Shown one piece after another: positions 24,683 to 32,011 of a DNA stretch of 48,256 nt (positions are counted from its first letter, which is position 1; every line of letters begins with the position of its first letter). Made by a program: the position numbers and the translations under genes. The notes under the pieces were generated by a model. It was given only the letters and a program-made list of their open reading frames with translations. It was not told where the DNA came from and did no database searches. The stretch comes from Streptomyces africanus (GTDB lineage Bacteria; Actinomycetota; Actinomycetes; Streptomycetales; Streptomycetaceae), in the NCBI RefSeq assembly GCF_002150735.1, contig NZ_MUKA01000225.1, positions 1 through 48,256 on the forward strand, read 5' to 3'.

Positions 24683-24943
24683 ATGTACGCACGACGGCGG
24701 CATACGTACTTCGCGATGATGGGCCTCTGCATCGGCCTCTTCGTCCTGGCCTGGGGTGTGGTGCGGTTGTGGTCCATCCCCGTGGCCGTGGGGATGTGCG
24801 TGGTGGCCATGGTCATCCCGCCCGTCGCCGCGATGGTCGCGAACCGCCGGGGGCCGGAGGACCGCTGGTGGGACGACCCGTCCGGCGACCCCAAGTCCGA
24901 CGAGTGGTGGGACGAACTGGACGGCAAGAGGCGCCGTTACTGA
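24683..24943 (+). CDS. DUF3099 small membrane protein
   Basis: 86 aa. After MYARRRHTYF come two membrane helices (MMGLCIGLFVLAWGVVRLW and IPVAVGMCVVAMVIPPVAAM), then the acidic tryptophan-rich tail RWWDDPSGDPKSDEWWDELD that marks DUF3099. Function unknown. TACGCT (24671-24676) is 6 nt before the ATG and no ribosome binding site exists, so it is probably leaderless and independent of the upstream terminated operon. Confidence 0.82.
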   Translation: MYARRRHTYFAMMGLCIGLFVLAWGVVRLWSIPVAVGMCVVAMVIPPVAAMVANRRGPEDRWWDDPSGDPKSDEWWDELDGKRRRY

Positions 24944-24963
24944 AGGCACGTGGGGGAGGAACC

Positions 24964-25350
24964 GTGCGCCTGACGGCGGCGACTCTGGACGCCCCGGACG
25001 CCCGTGAGCTGGCCGCCTTCTACCTGCGGCTGCTGCCCGGGTGGCGGGTGTGGCGCGGGGAGGAGGGGCCGGACTGGGTGCACATCCGGCCGCCGGACGG
25101 CGGTACCGGACTGTCCTTCCAGACCGAGCCCGGCTACCGGCCGCCCGTCTGGCCGAGCACGCCGGACCGGCAGCAGATGATGATCCACCTCGACATCGAG
25201 GTCGACGACCTGGAACGCGAGACCGCGCGGGCCGTCGCCGCCGGGGCCCGTCTCGCCGCCTTCCAGCCGCAGGCCGATGTCCGGGTGCTCCTCGACCCGG
25301 CGGGCCATCCGTTCTGCCTCTACACGGAGGCCACGGAGGCGTCTCAGTAG
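24964..25350 (+). CDS. VOC (glyoxalase-like) family protein
   Basis: 128 aa, GTG start at 24964 preceded by GGGGGAGGAA. Two half-repeats of the vicinal-oxygen-chelate fold: LAAFYLRLLPGWRVW with DWVHIRPPDG, and IHLDIEVDDLERETARAVAAG with LLDPAGHPFCLYTE. No specific substrate can be assigned; such proteins include lyases, dioxygenases and resistance proteins. It is 20 bp after the DUF3099 gene and its last 7 bp overlap the convergent DsrE-like gene. Confidence 0.8.
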   Translation: MRLTAATLDAPDARELAAFYLRLLPGWRVWRGEEGPDWVHIRPPDGGTGLSFQTEPGYRPPVWPSTPDRQQMMIHLDIEVDDLERETARAVAAGARLAAFQPQADVRVLLDPAGHPFCLYTEATEASQ

Positions 25351-25706
25351 ACGAGCGCCTGCGTCTCGTCCGCCATGGCCTCCTGGACGAAGACCTGGGC
25401 GCCCGCGATGCGGATGCCCTTCAGGACGTCCTGCTCCGTGATCTCGCGGCGGGCCGCGCACTGCGTGCACAGGGTGACGCGGCCGGCGGCCAGGACGGAG
25501 TCGAGGAGGTCGGGGAGCGGGGCCGCGTGCGGCAGCTCGAACTCGGCGGCGCGGCCGGGCAGGGCGAACCAGGCGGACTCGCCGGTCAGCCACAGGGAGA
25601 CGTCGACGCCGCTGGCGACGGCCACCGCCGCCACCGTGAACGCCTGGGAGCACCGCTCGGGGGCGTCCGCCCCCGCCGTCACCTTGATCACCAGCTTCTT
25701 CGCCAT
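25344..25706 (-). CDS. DsrE family protein
   Basis: 120 aa. A DsrE-like fold with N-terminal KLVIKVTAGADAPERCSQAF, SGVDVSLWLTGES and a CTQC pair (TLCTQCAARREI near residue 83). The family includes sulfur-relay proteins such as DsrE and TusD; here the Cys residues and the nearby sseA-sseC make sulfur handling plausible, not shown. TACGAT (25719-25714, minus strand) lies 7 nt before the ATG, so the transcript is probably leaderless. Its end overlaps the VOC gene by 7 bp, tail to tail. Confidence 0.8.
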   Translation of the reverse strand: MAKKLVIKVTAGADAPERCSQAFTVAAVAVASGVDVSLWLTGESAWFALPGRAAEFELPHAAPLPDLLDSVLAAGRVTLCTQCAARREITEQDVLKGIRIAGAQVFVQEAMADETQALVY

Positions 25707-25790
25707 AGCCGGAATCGTAGTGCCGAAAGCGCCCGCGTAAGCTGGGCGCGGCCCTGTGCACACAACCGCACCCCGCTCAAGGAGCACCCC

Positions 25791-25889
25791 GTGGAGCTTT
25801 TCTTCGAAATCCTGTTGGTCCTGGTCGCCGTCGGCGTCCTCGCCTTCGCCGGACTGACCGTGAAGAAGCTGTACCAGGGCCAGCGCTGA
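25791..25889 (+). CDS. 32-aa single-span membrane protein
   Basis: GTG start at 25791 with AAGGAG about 7 nt upstream. The whole protein is one helix (FFEILLVLVAVGVLAFAGLT) with a basic cytosolic tail KKLYQGQR. It lies 20 bp before the nitrobindin-like gene, so the two are likely co-transcribed. Small membrane proteins of this kind often modify a larger partner. No known family recognised. Good candidate for a real gene missed by length cut-offs. Confidence 0.7.
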   Translation: MELFFEILLVLVAVGVLAFAGLTVKKLYQGQR

Positions 25890-25909
25890 CCCACGTCTAG
25901 GAAGTTCCC

Positions 25910-26485
25910 ATGATCGAGATCCCGTCCGACCTCCACAAGGACCTCGTCCCGCTCGCCTTCCTGCTCGGCAACTGGGCCGGGGCCGGTGTGCACGACTTCC
26001 CCGGCTCCGAGAAGTGCAACTTCGGGCAGGAGGTCGCCTTCACCCACGACGGCCGGGACTTCCTCGAGTACCGCTCTCACAGCTGGGTGCTGGACAAGGA
26101 CGGCAACAAGGTCCGGCCGCTGGAGTCCGAGCACGGCTTCTGGCGGATCGACGCCGAGCGCAAGGTCGAGGTGACGATGACCCGCGACGACGGTGTCATC
26201 GAGATCTGGTACGGCGAGCTGGCCGACAAGAAGCCGCAGATCGACCTCGTGACGGACGCGGTGGCCCGCACCGCCGCCTCCCAGCCGTACACCGGCGGCA
26301 AGCGGCTCTACGGCTACGTCAAGAGCGACCTGATGTGGGTGGGCGAGAAGCAGACCCCCGAGGTGGAGCTGCGCCCCTACATGTCGGCCCACCTGAAGAA
26401 GGTCGTCACCCCGGAGGAGGTCGAGCGCTGGGCGAAGGCCCTGCCCGACGACATGCCCGACGACGGGATCGCTTTCTTCAAGTAG
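25910..26485 (+). CDS. nitrobindin-like heme-binding beta-barrel protein (FABP family)
   Basis: 191 aa. The signature GxWxGxG appears as GNWAGAG near residue 24, and the barrel continues to a C-terminal His-containing segment (MSAHLKKV) where nitrobindins place the proximal heme ligand. Members bind ferric heme and can isomerise peroxynitrite or bind NO. M. tuberculosis Rv0813c is a relative in the same glnR-sseC neighbourhood. Nur is encoded 16 bp downstream, but has its own leaderless promoter. Confidence 0.87.
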   Translation: MIEIPSDLHKDLVPLAFLLGNWAGAGVHDFPGSEKCNFGQEVAFTHDGRDFLEYRSHSWVLDKDGNKVRPLESEHGFWRIDAERKVEVTMTRDDGVIEIWYGELADKKPQIDLVTDAVARTAASQPYTGGKRLYGYVKSDLMWVGEKQTPEVELRPYMSAHLKKVVTPEEVERWAKALPDDMPDDGIAFFK

Positions 26486-26501
26486 TCCTAGACTGGCCGG
26501 T

Positions 26502-26939
26502 GTGGTGAGCACCGACTGGAAGAGCGATCTGCGGCAGCGCGGCTACCGGCTGACCCCGCAGCGGCAACTCGTGCTCGAAGCCGTGGACACCCTGGAGCAC
26601 GCGACCCCCGACGACATCCTCGTGGAAGTGAGGAAGACGGCGTCGGGGGTCAACATTTCCACGGTGTACCGGACGCTGGAGCTGCTGGAGGAGCTCGGCC
26701 TGGTCAGCCACGCCCATCTGGGGCACGGGGCGCCGACGTACCACCTCGCGGACCGGCACCATCACCTCCACCTGGTCTGCCGTGACTGCCAGAACGTCAT
26801 CGAGGCGGATGTCTCCGTGGCCGCCGAGTTCACCGCGAAGCTGCGGCAGACGTTCGGGTTCGACACCGACATGAAGCACTTCGCGATCTTCGGCCGGTGC
26901 GAGGACTGCGCGCTCAAGGCTTCAACTACCGAGTCGTAG
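26502..26939 (+). CDS. nur: Nur, nickel-responsive Fur-family repressor
   Basis: 145 aa. Numbering from GTG 26502, the residues reported for S. coelicolor Nur are all present: His70, His72 and His126 (nickel site) and His33, His86, His88, His90 (second metal site), plus CxxC pairs at 93/96 and 133/136. The winged helix includes YRLTPQRQLVLEAV and VNISTVYRTLELLEEL. Nur with Ni2+ represses nickel uptake and the Fe superoxide dismutase gene. TAGACT (26489-26494) is 7 nt before the GTG, so the mRNA is probably leaderless. The ygfZ promoter overlaps its stop codon. Confidence 0.92.
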   Translation: MVSTDWKSDLRQRGYRLTPQRQLVLEAVDTLEHATPDDILVEVRKTASGVNISTVYRTLELLEELGLVSHAHLGHGAPTYHLADRHHHLHLVCRDCQNVIEADVSVAAEFTAKLRQTFGFDTDMKHFAIFGRCEDCALKASTTES

Positions 26940-26949
26940 GCTTACGGAT

Positions 26950-27915
26950 ATGAAGAGCCCCCTGCTGACCCTGCCCGGCGCCGTCCCCGCCGAGGGCGTG
27001 GACGAAGGCGTCGCCGCCCACTACGGGGATCTGTTCCGCGAGCAGCGTGCCCTCGCCGACGGCACCGGTTTCGTGGACCTCTCGCACCGGGGGGTCGTCG
27101 CCGTCACCGGCGAGGACCGGCTCGCCTGGCTGCACCTGCTGCTCACCCAGCACGTCAGCGACCTCCCGGCGGGCCAGGCCACCGAGGCGCTGATCCTCTC
27201 CGCGCACGGCCACATCGAGCACGCGCTGTACCTCGTCGACGACGGCGAGACCGTCTGGGCCCATGTGGAGCCGGGCACCCAGGACGCGCTGATCGCGTAC
27301 CTGGAGTCCATGAAGTTCTTCTACAAGGTCGAGGTCGCCGACCGGACGGCCGACATCGCGGTCGTGCACCTGCCGGCCGGCTCCATCACCGAGGTGCCCG
27401 AGGGCGTCGTCGTACGGGAGACGCCGTACGGCCGGGACCTGTTCCTGCCCCGCGACGGCCTGGAGGCGTACGCCGAGCAGGCCGGGCCGCCCGCCGGGAT
27501 CCTCGCCTACGAGGCGCTGCGCGTGGAGCAGCACCGGCCCCGGCTCGGCTTCGAGACCGACCACCGCACCATCCCGCACGAGCTGGGCTGGATCGGCTCG
27601 GCGGTGCACCTCCAGAAGGGCTGCTACCGGGGTCAGGAGACGGTGGCCCGGGTGCAGAACCTGGGCAAGCCGCCGCGCCGGCTGGTCTTCCTGCACCTGG
27701 ACGGCAGCGAGGTCCACCTGCCGGTGGCCGGCACCGAGGTCCGGCTCGCCGACGACGGACCCGACGGCCGGAAGGTCGGCTTCATCACGACCTCCGCACG
27801 CCACCACGAGCTGGGCCCGGTCGCCCTCGCCCTGGTGAAGCGGAACGTGGCCGTGGACGCCCCGCTCGTAGCCGGCGACACCGCCGCGGCCCAGGAAGTC
27901 GTCGTCGAGCCGTAA
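26950..27915 (+). CDS. ygfZ: folate-binding YgfZ/GcvT-like protein
   Basis: 321 aa. The family signature K-G-C-Y-x-G-Q-E is present as KGCYRGQETVARVQN near residue 221, within a GcvT-like fold (FVDLSHRGVVAVTGEDRLAW at the N-terminal part; EALRVEQHRPRLGFETDHR in the middle). YgfZ proteins support synthesis or repair of Fe-S enzymes with tetrahydrofolate. The -10-like TAGGCT (26937-26942) covers the nur stop codon and lies 7 nt before the ATG, implying a leaderless transcript. Confidence 0.9.
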   Translation: MKSPLLTLPGAVPAEGVDEGVAAHYGDLFREQRALADGTGFVDLSHRGVVAVTGEDRLAWLHLLLTQHVSDLPAGQATEALILSAHGHIEHALYLVDDGETVWAHVEPGTQDALIAYLESMKFFYKVEVADRTADIAVVHLPAGSITEVPEGVVVRETPYGRDLFLPRDGLEAYAEQAGPPAGILAYEALRVEQHRPRLGFETDHRTIPHELGWIGSAVHLQKGCYRGQETVARVQNLGKPPRRLVFLHLDGSEVHLPVAGTEVRLADDGPDGRKVGFITTSARHHELGPVALALVKRNVAVDAPLVAGDTAAAQEVVVEP

Positions 27916-27934
27916 GGCTTGTCGTTCTTTCGGG

Positions 27935-28360
27935 TCAGATCTCGATCAGCACGGTGAACGGGCCGTCGTTCGTCAGTGATACACGCATCGCCGCTCCGAA
28001 ACGGCCCGTGGCCACCGTCGCGCCCAGCGCGCGCAGCTGGGCGACCACCTCGTCGACCAGCGGCTCGGCGACATCGCCGGGGGCGGCGGCGTTCCAGGTG
28101 GGGCGGCGGCCCTTGCGGGCGTCGCCGTACAGGGTGAACTGGCTGATCACCAGCAGTGGGGCGTCGATGTCGCTGCACGACTTCTCGTCGTGCAGCATGC
28201 GGACCGACCAGAGCTTGCGGGCCAGCTGGGCCGCTTTCTCCTTGGTGTCCTCGTGCGTGACGCCGACGAGGACGCACAGCCCCTCGCCCTCGATCGCCCC
28301 TACGGTCTCGCCGTCCACGACGACGCTCGCGCCGTCCACCCTCTGCACCACTGCTCGCAT
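27935..28360 (-). CDS. dtd: D-aminoacyl-tRNA deacylase (Dtd)
   Basis: 141 aa, close to the family length of 145. Signature segments: MRAVVQRVDGASVVVDGE, ISQFTLYGDARKGRRP and the C-terminal GRFGAAMRVSLTNDGPFT with the Gly-Pro that contacts the substrate. It frees tRNA from D-amino acids and from glycine mischarged onto tRNA-Ala. Convergent with ygfZ, 19 bp apart; divergent from rsiG across about 210 bp. Confidence 0.93.
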   Translation of the reverse strand: MRAVVQRVDGASVVVDGETVGAIEGEGLCVLVGVTHEDTKEKAAQLARKLWSVRMLHDEKSCSDIDAPLLVISQFTLYGDARKGRRPTWNAAAPGDVAEPLVDEVVAQLRALGATVATGRFGAAMRVSLTNDGPFTVLIEI

Positions 28361-28571
28361 ACGTCCATCATGCAGGGCGGTGACTTTCGCGCTTCGCGCG
28401 GTTCGCGCATGGCCCGAAAGGGTGGTTTGCCCGGAGGCCAACAGGCCGCGCACGGCCGTATTTTGCTGCTTAACCGCCCATCTGGGGTCTATCGGGGGCA
28501 CTCGTTCCCATAGCGGCCACTTGGGGTGGCACGATGCTTTCACACACCGGTCGAGGGGACGGTTGAGGCAC

Positions 28572-29195
28572 ATGAGCACATCCAGTACCGGACATCCGCG
28601 GGGGACCGTCTGGTCCAGCCACACGGGGGCGGAGTACCACCGGCCGCCCACACAGCGCACCGACAGCCCGCCGCTGCCCTCGGACGCTCCCGAGCACGGT
28701 CTGACCACGCTGAGCCTGCCCGAACTGCGCACGCTGCGCCGCGACGCCCAGCGCGACGAAGCCGACCTCAGCTACGTGCGGCGGCTGCTCCAGGGGCGGA
28801 TCGACATCCTGCGGGCGGAGCTGGCCCGGCGCACCCCGGTGGGCGCGGCCTCCGTCGCCGTACCCGCGGAGGCGTCCGTCGTCGAGCGGCTCGCGGAGAT
28901 CCTGCGGGACGCCCCGGCCCGGCACCGCTCCTCGGCCCGTCATCTGACCCTGGGGACACCGCAGGGCGAGGAGTACCGGCGGCTGGCCGCGGAGATGCTC
29001 GCCGAGGTCGAGCTGTCCGACCTGGACGCCCGCACGGACCTGGAGCTGAACACCGCGATGGGCCGGCTCGTGCGCTACGAGCAGCAGGTCTCCCGGCGGC
29101 GGCAGCGGCTCCAGCGCACGGCCGACGAGTGCAGCGCGGAGATCGCGCGCCGGTACCGCGAGGGGGAGGCCCAGGTCGACGACCTGCTGGTATGA
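28572..29195 (+). CDS. rsiG: RsiG, c-di-GMP-dependent anti-sigma factor for WhiG (AmfC-like)
   Basis: 207 aa. Two copies of the c-di-GMP binding pattern E-x3-S-x2-R-x3-Q-x3-D are exact: Glu63, Ser67, Arg70, Gln74, Asp78, and Glu170, Ser174, Arg177, Gln181, Asp185. Each lies in a long helix, as in RsiG, which uses c-di-GMP to hold sigma-WhiG and delay sporulation. The N-terminal 40 residues are disordered. The ribosome binding site is weak (GAGG close to the ATG at 28565-28568; GAGGGGA further off), so the exact start is not certain. A strong terminator follows. It was formerly annotated amfC. Confidence 0.93.
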   Translation: MSTSSTGHPRGTVWSSHTGAEYHRPPTQRTDSPPLPSDAPEHGLTTLSLPELRTLRRDAQRDEADLSYVRRLLQGRIDILRAELARRTPVGAASVAVPAEASVVERLAEILRDAPARHRSSARHLTLGTPQGEEYRRLAAEMLAEVELSDLDARTDLELNTAMGRLVRYEQQVSRRRQRLQRTADECSAEIARRYREGEAQVDDLLV

Positions 29196-29214
29196 GGTGC
29201 CGGGGGGTGTCCGG

Positions 29215-29256
29215 GGAGGGCCGGTCGGATATTGACGCGACACCGACCGGCCCTCC
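29215..29256 (+). terminator. terminator after rsiG
   Basis: GGAGGGCCGGTCGG (29215-29228) and CCGACCGGCCCTCC (29243-29256) form a perfect 14-bp stem with a 14-nt loop. Its right arm runs up to the promoter of the next gene. Confidence 0.85.
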
Positions 29257-29271
29257 GCCTAGCGTGATGCC

Positions 29272-30534
29272 ATGACCACCGCTCCCCGCGCCGACGGCAT
29301 CGACGTACGCCCCGTTACGGAAGCCGAGTTCGCCGACTGGCTGCGTGCCGTGAACACCGGCTTCCTGCGGGCGTCGGCCCTGTCCGAGGAGGAGATCGAG
29401 GGGCGTCGCCGGCGGTTCGTCCCCGGCCGTTACCTCGGCGCCTTCGACGGCGGCCGGTGTGTGGCGACCTTCCGGTCCTTCGACCAGGAGCTCACGGTGG
29501 TGGGCGGGGCGAGTGTCCCGGCCGACGCCGTCTCGGGCGTCACCGTCACCGCCACGCACCGCCGCCGCGGGCTGCTCAGCCGCATGATGGCGCAGGACCT
29601 GGCGGCCGCGAAGGAGCGCGGGGACGTCGTCGCGACGCTGATCGCCGCCGAGTACCCGATATACGGCCGGTACGGCTTCGGGCCGGCGACCTGGACGTCC
29701 GAGTGGACGGTCGACGTGCCGCGCGCCGGTCTCGACGCCCGCTGGGCGGGCCCGGCGGACGGCGGGCGGATCGACCTGGTGGACGGTGAGGACGTCCGCA
29801 AGCTCGGCCCGGAGCTGCACGAGCGGCTGCGCCGCACCCGGCCCGGTGTCATCACCCGCGACGAGATGTGGTGGCAGCTCAACACCGGCGCCCTGCGGTT
29901 CGACCCGTCGTGGAAGCTGCCCTTCTTCGCCGTGTACCGCTCGGCGTCCGGCGAGGTCGAGGGCATGGCCGCCTACGAGGTCGACGACAACTGGGGTGAC
30001 GCCAAGCAGCCGTTGAACACGGCCACCGTGCAGTGGCTGCTCGGCGCGACACCGGCCGCGGAGCACGCCCTGTGGCGGTACCTGTGCTCCATCGACTGGG
30101 TCGTGACGGTCAAGAGCGGCTGGCGGGCGCCCGACGACCTGCTCCCGCTCCTCCTGCCGGATCCGCGGGCGGCCAGGATCACCTCGCTGGCGGACTGGCT
30201 GTGGGTGCGGATCCTCGACGTCCAACGGGCGCTTGAGGCGCGGACGTACGAGGGGGAGGGGGCGCTGGTGCTGGAGGTCGCCAGCGTGGACGGGCTGACC
30301 GGGGGGCGCTACCGTCTGGAGGCCTCGGCGGCCGGGGCGTCCTGTGCGCCGACCACGCGGAGCGCGGACGTGGTAATTGGACTGGGGGAGTTGGCGGCGC
30401 TGTGGCTCGGCGACGAGTCGGCGGTGCGGCTGGCGGCGCTGGGCCGGGTGCAGGAAGAACGAGCGGGCGCCGCCCGGAAGGCCGACGCCCTGCTGCGTAC
30501 GTCCAGGCGGCCTTGGTGCCCGGACATGTTCTGA
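29272..30534 (+). CDS. Eis family GNAT N-acetyltransferase
   Basis: 420 aa. N-terminal GNAT domain with acetyl-CoA loop THRRRGLLSRMMAQDL, second degenerate GNAT domain, and a C-terminal SCP2-like domain ending in a free carboxylate Phe (PDMF) that reaches the active site in Eis proteins. Tyr in YGRYGFGPAT is another family mark. Mycobacterial Eis acetylates aminoglycosides and protein lysines; the Streptomyces substrate is unknown. TAGCGT (29260-29265) lies 6 nt before the ATG, so it is probably leaderless. It is cut off from rsiG by a terminator. Confidence 0.88.
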   Translation: MTTAPRADGIDVRPVTEAEFADWLRAVNTGFLRASALSEEEIEGRRRRFVPGRYLGAFDGGRCVATFRSFDQELTVVGGASVPADAVSGVTVTATHRRRGLLSRMMAQDLAAAKERGDVVATLIAAEYPIYGRYGFGPATWTSEWTVDVPRAGLDARWAGPADGGRIDLVDGEDVRKLGPELHERLRRTRPGVITRDEMWWQLNTGALRFDPSWKLPFFAVYRSASGEVEGMAAYEVDDNWGDAKQPLNTATVQWLLGATPAAEHALWRYLCSIDWVVTVKSGWRAPDDLLPLLLPDPRAARITSLADWLWVRILDVQRALEARTYEGEGALVLEVASVDGLTGGRYRLEASAAGASCAPTTRSADVVIGLGELAALWLGDESAVRLAALGRVQEERAGAARKADALLRTSRRPWCPDMF

Positions 30535-30586
30535 GCTGCCCTCCTTCCGCCGGCGACAGGGATCCCGCATCCGTAGCGAGCTGTCC

Positions 30587-30619
30587 GGGGCTCCCGGCTC
30601 CCCTCCGGAAGGGAGCCCC
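30587..30619 (+). terminator. terminator after the Eis-like gene
   Basis: GGGGCTCCC (30587-30595) pairs with GGGAGCCCC (30611-30619), with a further inner GGCTCCC that can compete for the same right arm. Confidence 0.7.
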
Positions 30620-30661
30620 ATGATGGATGGCCAACCTCGTGAAGGCCTGACCATGTCACCC

Positions 30662-30678
30662 AAGTTGGTGACCAACTT
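30662..30678. promoter_or_regulatory. GntR-type operator upstream of devE
   Basis: AAGTTGG-TGA-CCAACTT, a perfect 7-3-7 palindrome about 90 bp before the devE start. The same site with one changed base (AAGTTGGCAACCAACTC) recurs upstream of devA. Probable binding site for DevE, DevA or both. Confidence 0.75.
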
Positions 30679-30764
30679 CACTGTACTTATCTCCGCTTGG
30701 AAGCGGCTCATAACCACCTAGTGATGAACTGCCGGAAGATGGCGGGAAGTTGTACTGTTTGGTT

Positions 30765-31667
30765 GTGGACCCGGAACACGCCCCCGTCACTGGACGGAAG
30801 AGGTCGCAACGGCCACAGAGGACACATCACGAGGTGGCCGACGAACTGCGCGCCCGGATCAGGTCAGGAGCGCTGCGGCCGGGTGAACGCATGCCCACCC
30901 AGGCCCAGCTGGCACACGAGTTCGGCGTCGAGCGCGGTGCCGTCCGCCAAGCCTTGCGCACCCTTCAGTCCGAGCGGCTGCTCACCAACGTGTCCAAGGG
31001 CAGCCCGGCGACCGTCGCCCCCGATCCCGCCAGGGCGCTGACCGGCCCACAAGCCCCGCCCCTGCCCACCACGGTGGCCCTCGCGCCCCGGATAGCGACG
31101 GCCTTCGCGGCGGAGCACGTCGAGATCGACGCCGTGTGCCTGACCGCCATCTCCCTCACCCTCGCCATCGGTGAGCCGCTGCGGCAGATCCACGCCGGAC
31201 GGCTGAAACCGGCCAAGGTCGACGTCCGGGTCCTGCTGCCGAGCCGGGACATCGACCTCGCCTTCCCGGTGCCGGTCGGGGGGCACGGCGACGACTCGGT
31301 GCACGAGCGGTGGCTGGCGATGCGCAACGCCCAGGGCCAGGTCCTCCAGCACAACCTCCTGGCCCTGCGCTCCACGCACGGCATCGACGTGCACGTCACG
31401 TTCCGCGCGCTGCCCTTCACCCCGCCGGTGAAGCTGTACCTGCTCAACAACACCGAGGCGCTGTTCGCGTACTACACGCTGATGCGCCGGGAGGCCGAGA
31501 TCGACCATGAGCACCTGGAGATGTACGACGCCCAGGGCACCCAGTCGATGCTGTTCTCCTTCCAGCAGGGCCCCGGCCTGCGCGACACGACGTTCGTCGA
31601 GCAGTCGCACCTGTGGTTCAACGCACTGTGGGAGACGATCAGTTCGGAGCTGGTGCTGACGAGCTGA
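30765..31667 (+). CDS. devE: DevE, GntR-family developmental regulator (DevA paralogue)
   Basis: 300 aa from GTG 30765. The N-terminal winged helix (HHEVADELRARIRSGALRPG, HEFGVERGAVRQALRTLQ) is followed by a C-terminal domain outside the usual FadR or HutC types (TRGVHVTF-like segment is replaced by HGIDVHVTFRALPFTPPVKL). The start lies 6 nt after TACTGT (30753-30758) without ribosome binding site, so a leaderless mRNA is likely. It is 345 bp upstream of devA with a small membrane-protein gene on the opposite strand between. From memory this is the SCO4188 devE locus involved in aerial development. Confidence 0.88.
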   Translation: MDPEHAPVTGRKRSQRPQRTHHEVADELRARIRSGALRPGERMPTQAQLAHEFGVERGAVRQALRTLQSERLLTNVSKGSPATVAPDPARALTGPQAPPLPTTVALAPRIATAFAAEHVEIDAVCLTAISLTLAIGEPLRQIHAGRLKPAKVDVRVLLPSRDIDLAFPVPVGGHGDDSVHERWLAMRNAQGQVLQHNLLALRSTHGIDVHVTFRALPFTPPVKLYLLNNTEALFAYYTLMRREAEIDHEHLEMYDAQGTQSMLFSFQQGPGLRDTTFVEQSHLWFNALWETISSELVLTS

Positions 31668-31677
31668 CGAGCTGACG

Positions 31678-31866
31678 TCAACGGACGGGGCCCGTCATCA
31701 GCAGCGCGAGCACGACCGCTCCCGCGGAGCTGACGGCCGGGCTCTTGGCCTTGATGCCCACGGTGAGAAGGATCAGCCCGACGATTCCGGCCGGGCCGTA
31801 CTTCCACTGGACGAGCTGCTCGAAGGCGACGACGAAGGCAGCGGAGAGGAGAGCGAGGGCGGGCAT
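31678..31866 (-). CDS. 62-aa two-span membrane protein between devE and devA
   Basis: Two hydrophobic helices (LALLSAAFVVAFEQLVQW and GIVGLILLTVGIKAKSPAV) and a third hydrophobic C-terminal stretch (SSAGAVVLALLMTGPVR). A run AAGGGGGAA precedes the ATG. It lies on the strand opposite to devE and devA and its promoter region is the devA operator region, so the two could be controlled together. Same position as SCO4189. Function unknown. Confidence 0.7.
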   Translation of the reverse strand: MPALALLSAAFVVAFEQLVQWKYGPAGIVGLILLTVGIKAKSPAVSSAGAVVLALLMTGPVR

Positions 31867-31908
31867 CTGGGTTCCCCCTTCGGAAGCAAAACTTCCGCCA
31901 ACTCAAGC

Positions 31909-31999
31909 AAGTTGGCAACCAACTCTGATTAAGTTGTCCCCACTTGGCTACTAGTAATAAACAACTTTCAAGCAACTCCCGCCAGATGGATCAAAGTTG
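31909..31999. promoter_or_regulatory. cluster of AAGTTG half-sites in the devA promoter
   Basis: An A+T-rich stretch holding the palindrome AAGTTGGCAACCAACTC (31909-31925), then TTAAGTTGTCC, ACAACTTTC, AGCAACTCC and AAAGTTGTAG, in both orientations. The last touches the devA -10 TAGCGT (32000-32005). This is what dense autoregulation by a GntR dimer would look like, and it also covers the start region of the divergent small membrane protein. Confidence 0.7.
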
Positions 32000-32011
32000 T
32001 AGCGTTTGGTC

